From contig CANHIG010000012.1 of NCBI GenBank assembly GCA_947461105.1, positions 1 to 34,437 on the forward strand: a stretch of 34,437 nt of DNA. The letters are read 5' to 3'. How positions within the stretch are numbered: the stretch's first letter is position 1; the number at the start of each line of letters is the position of its first letter. A program made the translations under genes and the position numbers. The notes under the pieces are model-generated. The model was not told the origin of the DNA and did no database searches. It worked only from the letters and a program-made list of their open reading frames with translations. Source of the DNA: Bacteroidota bacterium. Its GTDB lineage: Bacteria > Bacteroidota > Bacteroidia > Chitinophagales > LD1. Shown piece after piece: positions 20,101 through 28,989 of this stretch.

Positions 20101-21962
20101 CTTAATGAATCCACAATGTTAAGGTGCACTAAAAACGAGTCATACTTGAAATTGTAGTTGTTTCCAAAAAAATCTAACCTCCCTCCATAAATCATGCCGT
20201 TAAATTTCATATTCCGATTCTTCGCAATTTGCATGTAACCGTTTTTGGGATAAAACGTAACACTGGCTGTATCACTTATAGGCACCTGGCTTACTCCATT
20301 TAGTTCCATAGTATTTTTCGCAAGGTCGATATAATCTTGACCATCTTTTGAAACTGACTTCATGTGAATAATGTCATAATCTTTCTTTTTCCCATTTGAC
20401 AAAACATAATGAAACACTTTATCGCGAACTAAAACAGTACTAGTGGCTTCATCATAAACTATAAATCCTTCCTGAGCCAATTGATAGTATAATGTTTTCG
20501 CCTGATTCTCAGATAGATTTTTGCCTAATGCCTTTGCTAATTCAGCCGCATCTAATACTCTGCTTTGGCTCTTTTCAGTGGCGTTCTTAATTACAGCTAA
20601 TGGTTCATAAGATGCAGTACCTTGAATCATCCTGACTCTTTCCCTGTCAAAATAATTATTAGACTCTACATTGGGGCCAGTCACACCAACTCCCACTAAT
20701 GTTTTTAAAAGTATCTTAGAAGAGTCCAAATCCCATATAAGCGCATCTATATCAAACTCGCAATTATGATAAGTATCCACAAACTTTGATTTTGACATAG
20801 CTGCTTCACCTCTGATAAGCCTAAGCTCTCGTTTAGCTGCTTTATAAATCAAACTGAGTTCAGGATGGAAGATGGTATCCTTATTTACAAATAGAAGCAC
20901 TTGGGCTCTTAGTGCAGATAAGTCACCATCTTTTTTGATAGGCATTTCGGTGAAAAATGCTGTTGCAATTTTTGTGACCTTATCTTTTTGGTAAATATTA
21001 ATTGATGCTTTTTGATCTGCAGTTCCGTATCCGATAATCTTGTTCCCATGGAAATTGAAGCCCCCGGTAAATTCAACATATGGAACAACTTCCTTAATAT
21101 TGATAGTCAATTCTTTTGAGTCAAATCTTGGATATGTACTACTTGCAGAATCGCCTTGACCCAACTTATCGCTATATTTACCAAGTAAAGGTGCTTTGAA
21201 AAAATCTTTATGAATAAACTCTACAGAATCAATTGAAAACATGAAGCTATTAAACTTCAGCGTATAGTCTTTTTTGAAAGTAGCATAAACTCTCTCTCTT
21301 GCAATATTTGCCTTAGTCCAGTATAACAAGGCATTTTTCCCTTGCCATTCATTTTCCAAAGGGTAATAATCTCCTGAAGTATTAAGGATTTCCATAGAAT
21401 CAAGATGAGAATAACACACAAGTCGAGTAGAAGGAAATGAAACTTTCAAAACCCCATTTACATTACTCAAAGAAAATGATCGTGTGTCAACTTTCCATTT
21501 TTTAGAGTTAGTCGAATTCAGAGAGCCATCTTCGAAATAAGCTTGAGTAAACTCAACAAATTTCAAGAAATCCTTATTGTCCCCTTTCTTTTTGGAAGAT
21601 ACTGAGGAAACTGCAACATCATTCCATTCATTAAATTTTCCGGGATCTCCTTTTGCTTTTACATAAGCATTAACAGACGCTATATAGTTATAAAAATATG
21701 GGAAAGATGACATCGTTCTCGATAGCATAAAATTAGATACTTCAACAACCTTGGCAAACTCATTGGGTTCAATCTGGTTCTTCTTTACAATAGTTTGAAA
21801 TTCATTAAATACTTCAATACACTTATCTAGTTTTTGAGCATTCATATATTCCTCCAATGCCTTCATGTACTTTTCCTTCTCTGTCGGAAAGGCAGTTACG
21901 AGTTGTGCTTTCACATTGGCTGTTGTGAGGAATACAATTGCAATTAATACTATCTTCTTCAT
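17193..21962 (-). CDS. Very large (1589 aa) exported protein of unknown function, beta-rich with internal repeats
   Basis: Signal peptide 'MKKIVLIAIVFLTTANVKAQ', uninterrupted 1589-codon ORF, Lys/Pro/Glu-rich low-complexity C-terminus. Confidence 0.85.
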   Translation of the reverse strand: MKKIVLIAIVFLTTANVKAQLVTAFPTEKEKYMKALEEYMNAQKLDKCIEVFNEFQTIVKKNQIEPNEFAKVVEVSNFMLSRTMSSFPYFYNYIASVNAYVKAKGDPGKFNEWNDVAVSSVSSKKKGDNKDFLKFVEFTQAYFEDGSLNSTNSKKWKVDTRSFSLSNVNGVLKVSFPSTRLVCYSHLDSMEILNTSGDYYPLENEWQGKNALLYWTKANIARERVYATFKKDYTLKFNSFMFSIDSVEFIHKDFFKAPLLGKYSDKLGQGDSASSTYPRFDSKELTINIKEVVPYVEFTGGFNFHGNKIIGYGTADQKASINIYQKDKVTKIATAFFTEMPIKKDGDLSALRAQVLLFVNKDTIFHPELSLIYKAAKRELRLIRGEAAMSKSKFVDTYHNCEFDIDALIWDLDSSKILLKTLVGVGVTGPNVESNNYFDRERVRMIQGTASYEPLAVIKNATEKSQSRVLDAAELAKALGKNLSENQAKTLYYQLAQEGFIVYDEATSTVLVRDKVFHYVLSNGKKKDYDIIHMKSVSKDGQDYIDLAKNTMELNGVSQVPISDTASVTFYPKNGYMQIAKNRNMKFNGMIYGGRLDFFGNNYNFKYDSFLVHLNIVDSLRINIPNGDKLDKYGNPELVTLKTNIEGVNGRLDVDLPINKSGRARLLQYPKLISKDKSYATYEYPNIYGKAYKKKDFYFELEPFKMDSLNNFTPSVINWKGKLVSAGIFPDYPEYLKIQPDLSLGFVSNTPNYLDTYKGNGKYKGELTLNMKGLTAKGNMQHHTASMNSSDMTFLPDSMKAITDTFTIAKVFDGVKTPSVASSGNDVVWKPKSDSMVIKMINQPFTMYDNMTSFKGDLVLTSKGLKGSGTFDWAEARLSSKDITFKTEEMFADTASLNIKSQFGDKVTFQTPNVKAYVNFKDRIGDFKSNIPNNPTDFAYNQYKTNIREFKWDMDKKFLDFRVPEGVADEYFESARPDQLGLKFPARRATYDLQTAILKIEKISFIQIADALVIPDSNRVLIRAEAKMDPLKNATIWVDTTSRKHQIEKCNLEIISKAELRGNGIYKYSCAEHANQIITLSDISCKKEVTGMKKKEKTDYSLVASGDIDVNNNFYLYPNMKYFGQANLFGRNTDVYFKGFSKILFKNPAITTSEFAMVDDINPDKFLIHYDSIVKASDDGALGVGLFIDKSSETPAPYTSFFAPLKNSDDKALIRPIGAVAYNNKTGEYSFGTEQRVKGELGIGPIMKLDDAKGNVTAEGPISFAVDFGALKMDAVGTFKQDMAQKEFAFNLTFGLDARTFAKTVEEKLETYMFNDNMDLSEINYETAKFRTVLKHLVDEKDDAKMLKEYELTGAFKRTKSLFHYLVFTDVNFVYDPDEFTFRSYGKIGLSFVGERAIHHKLDGYIEFAPRSTGDYFNIYLKTASGEWFFFEYKPGILGMVSSYDDFGRTIAAVSPDKRRVEGDKGKFYSYSIGSSLNKEEFVDRMKEKKNPVLLEDKNALKKKVPVDSAALKAKLPSVAPKQGEDKSIEPKKDNPTKETPGGEQSKPVAPKTEEAPKSQTPDTNSDDSVTLGKTKKDKKAKSNDGPPE

Positions 21963-21980
21963 TGATACTATATTTAAAAG

Positions 21981-22793
21981 TTATTTCTGTAGTTCAATCA
22001 AAATCCACCCATTCAACTTGTTGGTCTTAATGTGTTTCATTCCTTGATCTGTTTTTTTGATTACCTGCTCATCATCCTCCAATAAGCCACTGAGCAACAA
22101 AACGCCTCCAGGCTTAACAAGATTGCACCAATTTGCCAGATTTTGGGATATAATGTGAAGATTGATATTTGCTAACACAACAGCAAATTGCTCTTTCCCT
22201 TCAAAATCTGCATCACCCAAAATTGGATTCGCATTTTGAATGTTATTCAGCGAACAATTTTCTATGCAATTTTCAAAAGCCCATTCTTCATTGTCAATAG
22301 CATCAATTTTTGACGCTCCTAACATAGAAGCATAAATAGAAAGTATTCCAGTTCCCGATCCAATATCCAAAACAGTTTTTCCTTTAAAATCCATTTGACT
22401 CATAGCTCTTATCATTAACTCAGTAGTGGCATGATGCCCTGTGCCAAACGACATTTTAGGGTCAATTATTATTTCATATTTCTGAGTTGATTTGGGATGA
22501 AAGGACGCCCTTATACACAAATCATTAATAATTACAGGCTCAAAAGAGCTTTCCCAAACACTATTCCAATTTGTGTCAGGCAACTCCAGATAATCATATT
22601 TAATAAAGTCAAGTTGATGCTGTTGCAAGATATTATCCACCTCAGTTTTATTTAAAACAGACGCGTTAACATATCCAATCAAATTATCAGACTCTTCCAA
22701 AAATCCATTAAAGTCGTAACCCTGCAAAACAGCTACCAAGAGATTGCGTTCTAATTTATCGCTCGTAAAAAATTTATATTGTGAATACATCAA
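21981..22793 (-). CDS. prmA: Ribosomal protein L11 methyltransferase
   Basis: 'IDPKMSFGTGHHATTELMIRAM', 'GKTVLDIGSGTGILSIYASMLGASKIDAIDNEEWA', 'VLANINLHII'. Confidence 0.92.
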   Translation of the reverse strand: MMYSQYKFFTSDKLERNLLVAVLQGYDFNGFLEESDNLIGYVNASVLNKTEVDNILQQHQLDFIKYDYLELPDTNWNSVWESSFEPVIINDLCIRASFHPKSTQKYEIIIDPKMSFGTGHHATTELMIRAMSQMDFKGKTVLDIGSGTGILSIYASMLGASKIDAIDNEEWAFENCIENCSLNNIQNANPILGDADFEGKEQFAVVLANINLHIISQNLANWCNLVKPGGVLLLSGLLEDDEQVIKKTDQGMKHIKTNKLNGWILIELQK

Positions 22794-22799
22794 CAGTTT

Positions 22800-23567
22800 T
22801 TAAATAATATCCATCATAATTTTGAAAAAATCTTCTGCAACAAGCGAAGCCCCTCCTACTAATGCTCCATCAATATTCTGCTGAGAAAAAAGAGAATTTG
22901 CTGTTTTAGGATTTACACTACCTCCGTATAAAATACTAATTGCTTCTGCTGTCTCCGGAGAATATTTTTGCTCCACTTTGGTTCTTATAAAACGATGCAT
23001 TTCCTCCGCCTGCTCAGGAGTAGCTGTTTGTCCGGTACCTATAGCCCAAATTGGTTCATAAGCAATAATTACATTTTTTATCTGCGCTTCCTCCAAATGA
23101 AACAAACTCTCATCTAACTGCCTCAGCACAAAATCCATTTCGGTGTTATTCTCCCTCACATCCAATGGTTCTCCGCAACAAAATATCGGACTAATTTGAT
23201 TGGCAATAGCCAAATTAATTTTACTCTTAAGCATCTCATTGCTCTCATGAAAAAGTAATCGTCTTTCACTATGTCCAATGATGGCATATTTAATTTCAGC
23301 AGATGCAAGCATAGCTGCTGACACCTCTCCTGTAAAAGCGCCTTTTTCTTTATCTGAAATATTTTGAGCAGCTAACACAAACACACTTCGGTCACTTATT
23401 TCTTTGAGCGAAAGAAGGTGTAAAAAAGAAGGAGCCAAAATAAATGTGGTATCAGAGTAGTAAATAGTATTAGAACTCAATAGTTTTTGCAAGTCTTCTG
23501 CCAACTTTAATCCTTCCTTAACAGTAAGGTTCATTTTCCAGTTACCCGCTACAATCCGCTGTCTCAT
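22800..23567 (-). CDS. tpiA: Triosephosphate isomerase
   Basis: 'VAGNWKMNLT', 'AIIGHSERRLLFHE', 'IAYEPIWAIGTGQTATPEQAEE', 'ILYGGSVNPKTA', 'DGALVGGASL'. Confidence 0.97.
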   Translation of the reverse strand: MRQRIVAGNWKMNLTVKEGLKLAEDLQKLLSSNTIYYSDTTFILAPSFLHLLSLKEISDRSVFVLAAQNISDKEKGAFTGEVSAAMLASAEIKYAIIGHSERRLLFHESNEMLKSKINLAIANQISPIFCCGEPLDVRENNTEMDFVLRQLDESLFHLEEAQIKNVIIAYEPIWAIGTGQTATPEQAEEMHRFIRTKVEQKYSPETAEAISILYGGSVNPKTANSLFSQQNIDGALVGGASLVAEDFFKIMMDII

Positions 23568-24784
23568 AAAGTATTTTTTTTTGCAAGCTGCTCACGGTAT
23601 TTTTGATCGCGATGATATATTTCCTGCAATACACTTTTCTCAGCTTCTGAGAGAATTAAACTACGTCTCTCCATCACACGTTCTGCTACTTCAATTGCTT
23701 TTTCAAAATTGAATGTACGTAACCATGCTGTACCTCCCCAAGAAAAAGAAGGAATAAATTTAGGAGGAAAATCTCCTCCGAAAATATTTGCAGAAACTCC
23801 GACTACTGTTCCTGTATTAAACATAGTATTAATTCCGCATTTGGCATGATCCGCCATAATCAATCCATGAAACTGCAAGCCTGTATCTTCACTTTTTGAG
23901 CTGGTATAACTCCAAACATCAACATTCGAATAATTATTTTTAAGGTTAGAGTTATTTGTATCTGCGCCAAGATTACACCACTCGCCAATTACTGAATTGC
24001 CTATAAAACCATCATGTGCTTTGTTGCTATAACCAAAGAATACAGAATTATTCACCTCCCCGCCTACTTTACAATGAGGGCCAATTGTAGTTGCTCCATA
24101 AATCTTAGTACTCATTTTCAATGTTGCGTGTTCGCAGAGCGCAAACGGCCCACGAATAGCACAATTCTCCATAATTTCAGCATCCTTGCCAATAAAAACA
24201 TAGCCGCTTTTAGTATTAATCACAGAAGCTTCCACAACTGCGCCCTCCTCAATAAATAACTTTTCTCTAGGTCCAATAAGCCTATTGGAGTCCGATAAAT
24301 CTGAGCTTGTCTTTCCTGAAGTGATAAGATGAAAATCATCTTCAATAGCAGAAGCATTGTAGCTAAATATATCAGCTGCTTTATCAATAATTAAAAGCGA
24401 ATCTTCGAAGTTAATTTTATTGAATCCTGAAATTATTAACTCAAGATTTTCAAAATTAATTTGAGGTTTAAGCGTCCTGAATGCAAGTAATTTGTCATTA
24501 TGAAAAAGCGCTTCTTCATGCTTCAAAGCATTTATTGCAGCTATAAAAGACTCTGTCGGCAACACAGCTGCAAATGCGAAAATACGCTCTGAAACAGAAT
24601 CTGTATAGTTATAGACACTTTGCAAATAAGACTCAGTGAGCACCTGAGGTTTTTCACCTAATCGGTGTTCCCATTTCTCTGCAATGGTAAGGATACCCAC
24701 CCTAAAACCCGCCACTGAGCGTGTATATGAAAGCGGCAACAATCCCTTGCGAGAAGCGAGCGTGTCAAACAAAACAATTCCCAC
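23564..24784 (-). CDS. GlmU-like sugar nucleotidyltransferase/hexapeptide acyltransferase (Bacteroidota-type)
   Basis: 'VLFDTLASRKGLLPLSYTRSVAGFRVGILTIAEKWE' degenerate NTase N-terminus plus left-handed beta-helix C-terminus 'IYGATTIGPHCKVGGEVNNSVFFGYSNKAHDGFIGNSVIGEWCNLGADTNNSNLKNNY'. Confidence 0.85.
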   Translation of the reverse strand: MGIVLFDTLASRKGLLPLSYTRSVAGFRVGILTIAEKWEHRLGEKPQVLTESYLQSVYNYTDSVSERIFAFAAVLPTESFIAAINALKHEEALFHNDKLLAFRTLKPQINFENLELIISGFNKINFEDSLLIIDKAADIFSYNASAIEDDFHLITSGKTSSDLSDSNRLIGPREKLFIEEGAVVEASVINTKSGYVFIGKDAEIMENCAIRGPFALCEHATLKMSTKIYGATTIGPHCKVGGEVNNSVFFGYSNKAHDGFIGNSVIGEWCNLGADTNNSNLKNNYSNVDVWSYTSSKSEDTGLQFHGLIMADHAKCGINTMFNTGTVVGVSANIFGGDFPPKFIPSFSWGGTAWLRTFNFEKAIEVAERVMERRSLILSEAEKSVLQEIYHRDQKYREQLAKKNTL

Positions 24785-24886
24785 TAATTCACTTTTGCTC
24801 TAATGTAGAAAAATATTTTAAATGTGATAAAGTAAGGTGTGAACAACAGTAGATATTACAATTACTTAATAAAAATTGAAAGTGTA

Positions 24887-25282
24887 CTATCTGGATATTA
24901 AAAGTTGAGTAGCAAAACTTTTGTTGCAGATTTCAAAACTCAATACATATAAACCATTTTCTAACGAACTATCAATCACAAAAGTACGATGATGATATCC
25001 TTCTTCATCCATCCCTCTTATCATCATTATTCGCTCTCGACCTACATTATCATACAGACTCGAATAGATACAAGCTGTATCAGCTAATTGATAATCTACA
25101 ATAAAGAAATCTGATGCCGGATTTGGATAGCGCTAAAAATGTATCCCATCTCTAAGATTAGTTACTGAATCGCAAAAAGGAATGTGAGGTTTTGACTCAT
25201 CTCCTTTACCCTTTTTACAAGATGAGTATAAAGTTGTAAAGATTATAAGAAGTAAAAACAATTTTGGGATGACCAAGCGCAT
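24887..25282 (-). pseudogene. Short lipoprotein with C-terminal T9SS type A-like sorting domain, interrupted by one in-frame TAG (25133-25135)
   Basis: Manual minus-strand translation: MRLVIPKLFLLLIIFTTLYSSCKKGKGDESKPHIPFCDSVTNLRDGIHF*RYPNPASDFFIVDYQLADTACIYSSLYDNVGRERIMMIRGMDEEGYHHRTFVIDSSLENGLYVLSFEICNKSFATQLLISR*. Lipobox SSC, 'YPNPASD...LYDNVGR...LENGLYVL' sorting-domain pattern. Confidence 0.7.
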
Positions 25283-25375
25283 TAAACAAAACTAAAGAAA
25301 TTGGACGAATCGATTTTTCATATTTTACAAATTAATACTCTAATCCTTTTCCTATCTTGCGCTAAACAATGTATC

Positions 25376-26326
25376 ATGAATCAAAAAGGAGGTATGCAAC
25401 TCAATAAATTTATCAGTGAAAGTGGATTGTGTTCCAGACGAGAAGCTGACAGGTATGTTGCACAGGGCAATGTATATCTCAATGGCCGCAAAGCAATAGC
25501 AACTGATAAAGTCAATTTCGGTGACCAGGTGCGTGTAAACGGTCATGAACTGGAGCCTCGAGAGAAAGAAGATATTGTTTTCATTGCACTCAATAAACCA
25601 ACGGGTATCACTTCTACAACAGAGAAAAATGTGCGCGACAACATCATTTCTTTTGTCAATCATCCCAAAAGAATTTTCCCAATTGGTCGCCTTGATAAAG
25701 ATTCTCAAGGATTGATTTTCCTGACCAATGATGGCGATATGGTAAATAAGATTCTGAGAGCCGGAAACAAGCACGAAAAAGAATATGTAGTTACCGTAAA
25801 TAAAGCATTAACGGATACCGCCATTACAGGGATGGCAAATGGAGTGCCGATGATGGGCGTAACAACGAAAAAATGCCGAATAGTTCAGGAAGGACCAAAA
25901 ACTTTCCGTGTGATTTTGATTCAAGGACTCAACCGCCAAATACGCAGAATGTGCGAATACTATGATTATGAAGTGATAAAACTGGAGCGTGTCCGAATTA
26001 TGAATATCGGGCTAAAAGGTCTTCCTGTGGGCGATTGGCGGGATTTGAAAGAGGCTGAATTAAAATCTATTTACAGTCTGGTAGAAGGCTCTTCCTCTGA
26101 TGTGGCCGGCAAATCCAAAAAGACGTCTTACTCAAAAAAGAGAAAAGTCCAAAAAGCAGATGAGGCGCCTTTCTCTAAAAAAAGCTTCTCAGCTCACAAA
26201 TCAAAAACCGAGAAACCAGCCTACAACAAATTTGAAAAACAAAGTGGGGAAAGCCCGATAAAGAAAAGTAGAAATGCAGCAGGGAAACCAAAAAATAAAT
26301 CCACATCAAGGCGGAAGAGCTTTTAG
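25376..26326 (+). CDS. rluF: 23S rRNA pseudouridine synthase, RluF/RsuA family, with Lys/Ser-rich C-terminal tail
   Basis: S4 domain '[31 protein letters not shown]', catalytic '[22 protein letters not shown]', '[14 protein letters not shown]'. Start chosen at [11 protein letters not shown], not the ORF-track start at 25301. Confidence 0.88.
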   Translation: MNQKGGMQLNKFISESGLCSRREADRYVAQGNVYLNGRKAIATDKVNFGDQVRVNGHELEPREKEDIVFIALNKPTGITSTTEKNVRDNIISFVNHPKRIFPIGRLDKDSQGLIFLTNDGDMVNKILRAGNKHEKEYVVTVNKALTDTAITGMANGVPMMGVTTKKCRIVQEGPKTFRVILIQGLNRQIRRMCEYYDYEVIKLERVRIMNIGLKGLPVGDWRDLKEAELKSIYSLVEGSSSDVAGKSKKTSYSKKRKVQKADEAPFSKKSFSAHKSKTEKPAYNKFEKQSGESPIKKSRNAAGKPKNKSTSRRKSF

Positions 26327-26382
26327 CGATTAGTATATGATTTGAACATTCCATTCACCAGCGAAAATTTCATCACAAAAAA

Positions 26383-27651
26383 ATGACAGCACCCAAACAA
26401 AAAACTAATATCCTGCTCCGATTTTGGAAAAAGCTTGGTCCCGGATTAGTGACTGGATCAAGCGATGATGACCCATCAGGAATTGCCACCTATTCACAGG
26501 CTGGAGCAGCATATGGATTAACCACGCTTTGGGCTACATTGATCACTTTCCCGCTGATGGCTTCTATGCAGGAAATGTGCGCCAGAATTGGATTGGTAAC
26601 TTCACAAGGGTTGACAGGCACATTGAAAAAGCATTATTCGAAACCTATTTTGTATTTGATGTTGATTTTCAGTTTCCCTGCCATTGTATTGAATATTGGT
26701 GCAGACATTGCCGGTATGGGTGCAGTGGGCAATTTGCTATTCCCGGCCATTGATGCTACCTACTTCAGTGTTCTTTTTACTTTCATTCTTTTGGTAATGA
26801 TTATTTATTTACCCTATCAGAAAATCGCTTCTGTATTAAAATACCTCTGCATTGTTTTATTGGTTTATCTCATAATTCCATTTCTATATCATCAGGATTG
26901 GCTTGCAATAGTGAAGGCTACAGTAATACCTACCATAAAGTTTGACAAGAATTTTATCAGCATTCTGGTTGGAATTTTTGGAACAACCATTTCTCCCTAT
27001 CTTTTTTTCTGGCAGGCAACTATGGAAGTGGAAGAACAAAAACATAAAAAGCAACACCTCATGGTGAACAAAAAAATCATACACGAGATGAAGCAGGATG
27101 TTGACTTTGGAATGATGTTTTCCGGAGTGGTAGCATGGTTTATTATTCTTACAACCGGCACTGTTTTATTCAATGCAAACATCCATCAGATTGACACTGT
27201 AGAGCAAGCCGCAATGGCGCTTCGTCCTCTTGCAGGACAGTCTGCTTATCTGCTGTTTGCAGTTGGAATTATCGGTACCGGCTTTCTGGCTATACCAGTT
27301 TTAAGTGGCTCGCTTTCATATATTTTTTGCGAAACTTTTGGCTGGAAAGAAGGTCTGGATAATAAATTTAATGAAGCCCGTCCATTCTATTTGATTATTG
27401 CGGTATCCCTGATCTTAGGATTATCACTAAATTATGTGGGAATTAGCCCCATAAAAGCTTTAATTTATTCAGCGATTCTGTATGGAGTTACTGCACCGGT
27501 AATCATTGCCATAATACTTCACATTTGCAACAATAAAGAAGTGATGGGGAGATTTACCAATAACAGAATACAAAATATTTTAGGTTTAACGGCATTTTTC
27601 ATCATGTTTATTGCTGCATTGACATTACTCTATTTACAAATAGCCAGTTAG
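26383..27651 (+). CDS. NRAMP-like divalent metal cation transporter
   Basis: 'KLGPGLVTGSSDDDPSGIATYSQAGAAYG' (TM1 region) and 'IFGTTISPYLFFWQATMEVEEQ' (TM6 region), multiple TM segments. Confidence 0.87.
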   Translation: MTAPKQKTNILLRFWKKLGPGLVTGSSDDDPSGIATYSQAGAAYGLTTLWATLITFPLMASMQEMCARIGLVTSQGLTGTLKKHYSKPILYLMLIFSFPAIVLNIGADIAGMGAVGNLLFPAIDATYFSVLFTFILLVMIIYLPYQKIASVLKYLCIVLLVYLIIPFLYHQDWLAIVKATVIPTIKFDKNFISILVGIFGTTISPYLFFWQATMEVEEQKHKKQHLMVNKKIIHEMKQDVDFGMMFSGVVAWFIILTTGTVLFNANIHQIDTVEQAAMALRPLAGQSAYLLFAVGIIGTGFLAIPVLSGSLSYIFCETFGWKEGLDNKFNEARPFYLIIAVSLILGLSLNYVGISPIKALIYSAILYGVTAPVIIAIILHICNNKEVMGRFTNNRIQNILGLTAFFIMFIAALTLLYLQIAS

Positions 27652-27663
27652 CAGTTTGAAAAA

Positions 27664-28836
27664 ATGAAACCCATAACTCGCATAGTCTGGATTCTTTCGC
27701 TTATTAGCTTGTTTACCGATATGGCAAGTGAAATGCTTTATCCCATTATGCCTATTTACTTGAAAAGTATCGGTTTTTCAATTATTCTGATTGGGGTGCT
27801 CGAAGGCTTTGCCGAAGCTATTGCCGGACTGAGCAAAGGTTATTTTGGAAAGCTCTCAGACAATAGCGGCAGAAGAGCACCCTTTGTGCGATGGGGATAT
27901 ATGCTTAGTGCTATTTCAAAACCCATGATGGCAATTTTTGTGTTTCCGGTTTGGATTTTTTGGGCACGTACCATTGACCGAATTGGCAAAGGGTTGAGAA
28001 CAGGAGCCAGAGACGCCATGCTTTCTGATGAGGCTACTACTGAAACAAAAGGAACAGTTTTTGGATTCCATCGCTCTATGGATACTCTCGGTGCAGTCTT
28101 GGGACCTTTGCTGGCATTAATTTATCTACACTATAATCCTGAACAATACAAACTACTTTGCTTTATTGCTTTTGCTCCTGGCATCTTCGCTGTTATCCTC
28201 TCTTTTTTCCTAAAAGATAAAAAGACTACAGAAAGCAAAATTAAAAGAGCCTCTTTTTTTGTATCATTTGCTTATTGGAAAAACAGTCCACTCGAATACA
28301 AAAAACTACTCATTGGACTGCTCGCTTTTGCTCTGTTCAACAGTTCCGATACTTTTTTATTACTAAGGGCAAAGCAGTCAGGACTTAGCGATAGCGGTGT
28401 AATTATGATTTATATTTTTTACAATCTGGTTTATGCATTATTTGCTTTCCCTATTGGCATCATTGCCGATAAAATTGGATTGAAAAATATTTTTATTGCG
28501 GGCTTATTGCTCTTTGCTGCGACTTATTTTGGAATGAGCATAAACACAAATTACTACTTGTACTTCATTTTGTTTTTTGTGTATGGGATTTATGCCGCAG
28601 CAACTGAAGGCATAGCCAAAGCATGGATTTCAAACATTACTGATAAAAAAAATACCGCTACAGCTATTGGCACCTATGCAGGCGTTCAGAGTATTTTTGC
28701 ACTTTTAGCCAGTTCTTTCGCAGGGCTTATCTGGTTTTATTTCGGAGCATCTACGACAATGTTTATTTCCGGTTTGGCTACGGCATTAGTTGCCCTTTAT
28801 ATTTTTGTTGTAATTCCTAAACCATCAAAGGTTTAA
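27664..28836 (+). CDS. MFS transporter
   Basis: 'SLFTDMASEMLYPIMPIYLKSIGFS', 'GYFGKLSDNSGRRAPFVRWGY', 12-TM-like hydrophobicity. Confidence 0.88.
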   Translation: MKPITRIVWILSLISLFTDMASEMLYPIMPIYLKSIGFSIILIGVLEGFAEAIAGLSKGYFGKLSDNSGRRAPFVRWGYMLSAISKPMMAIFVFPVWIFWARTIDRIGKGLRTGARDAMLSDEATTETKGTVFGFHRSMDTLGAVLGPLLALIYLHYNPEQYKLLCFIAFAPGIFAVILSFFLKDKKTTESKIKRASFFVSFAYWKNSPLEYKKLLIGLLAFALFNSSDTFLLLRAKQSGLSDSGVIMIYIFYNLVYALFAFPIGIIADKIGLKNIFIAGLLLFAATYFGMSINTNYYLYFILFFVYGIYAAATEGIAKAWISNITDKKNTATAIGTYAGVQSIFALLASSFAGLIWFYFGASTTMFISGLATALVALYIFVVIPKPSKV

Positions 28837-28989
28837 GCATTGTGTGAATCGGTTGAATCCTTACAACAGACACAAACAAAATCCTTTATTTATTGTCATA
28901 ATATGCGATTTAATAAATTATCCTCTGCCAAATTGTCCCTAATCAAGCATTGGCAAAGATTTTGATAAAATTGAGGAAAGTTTAAAAGC

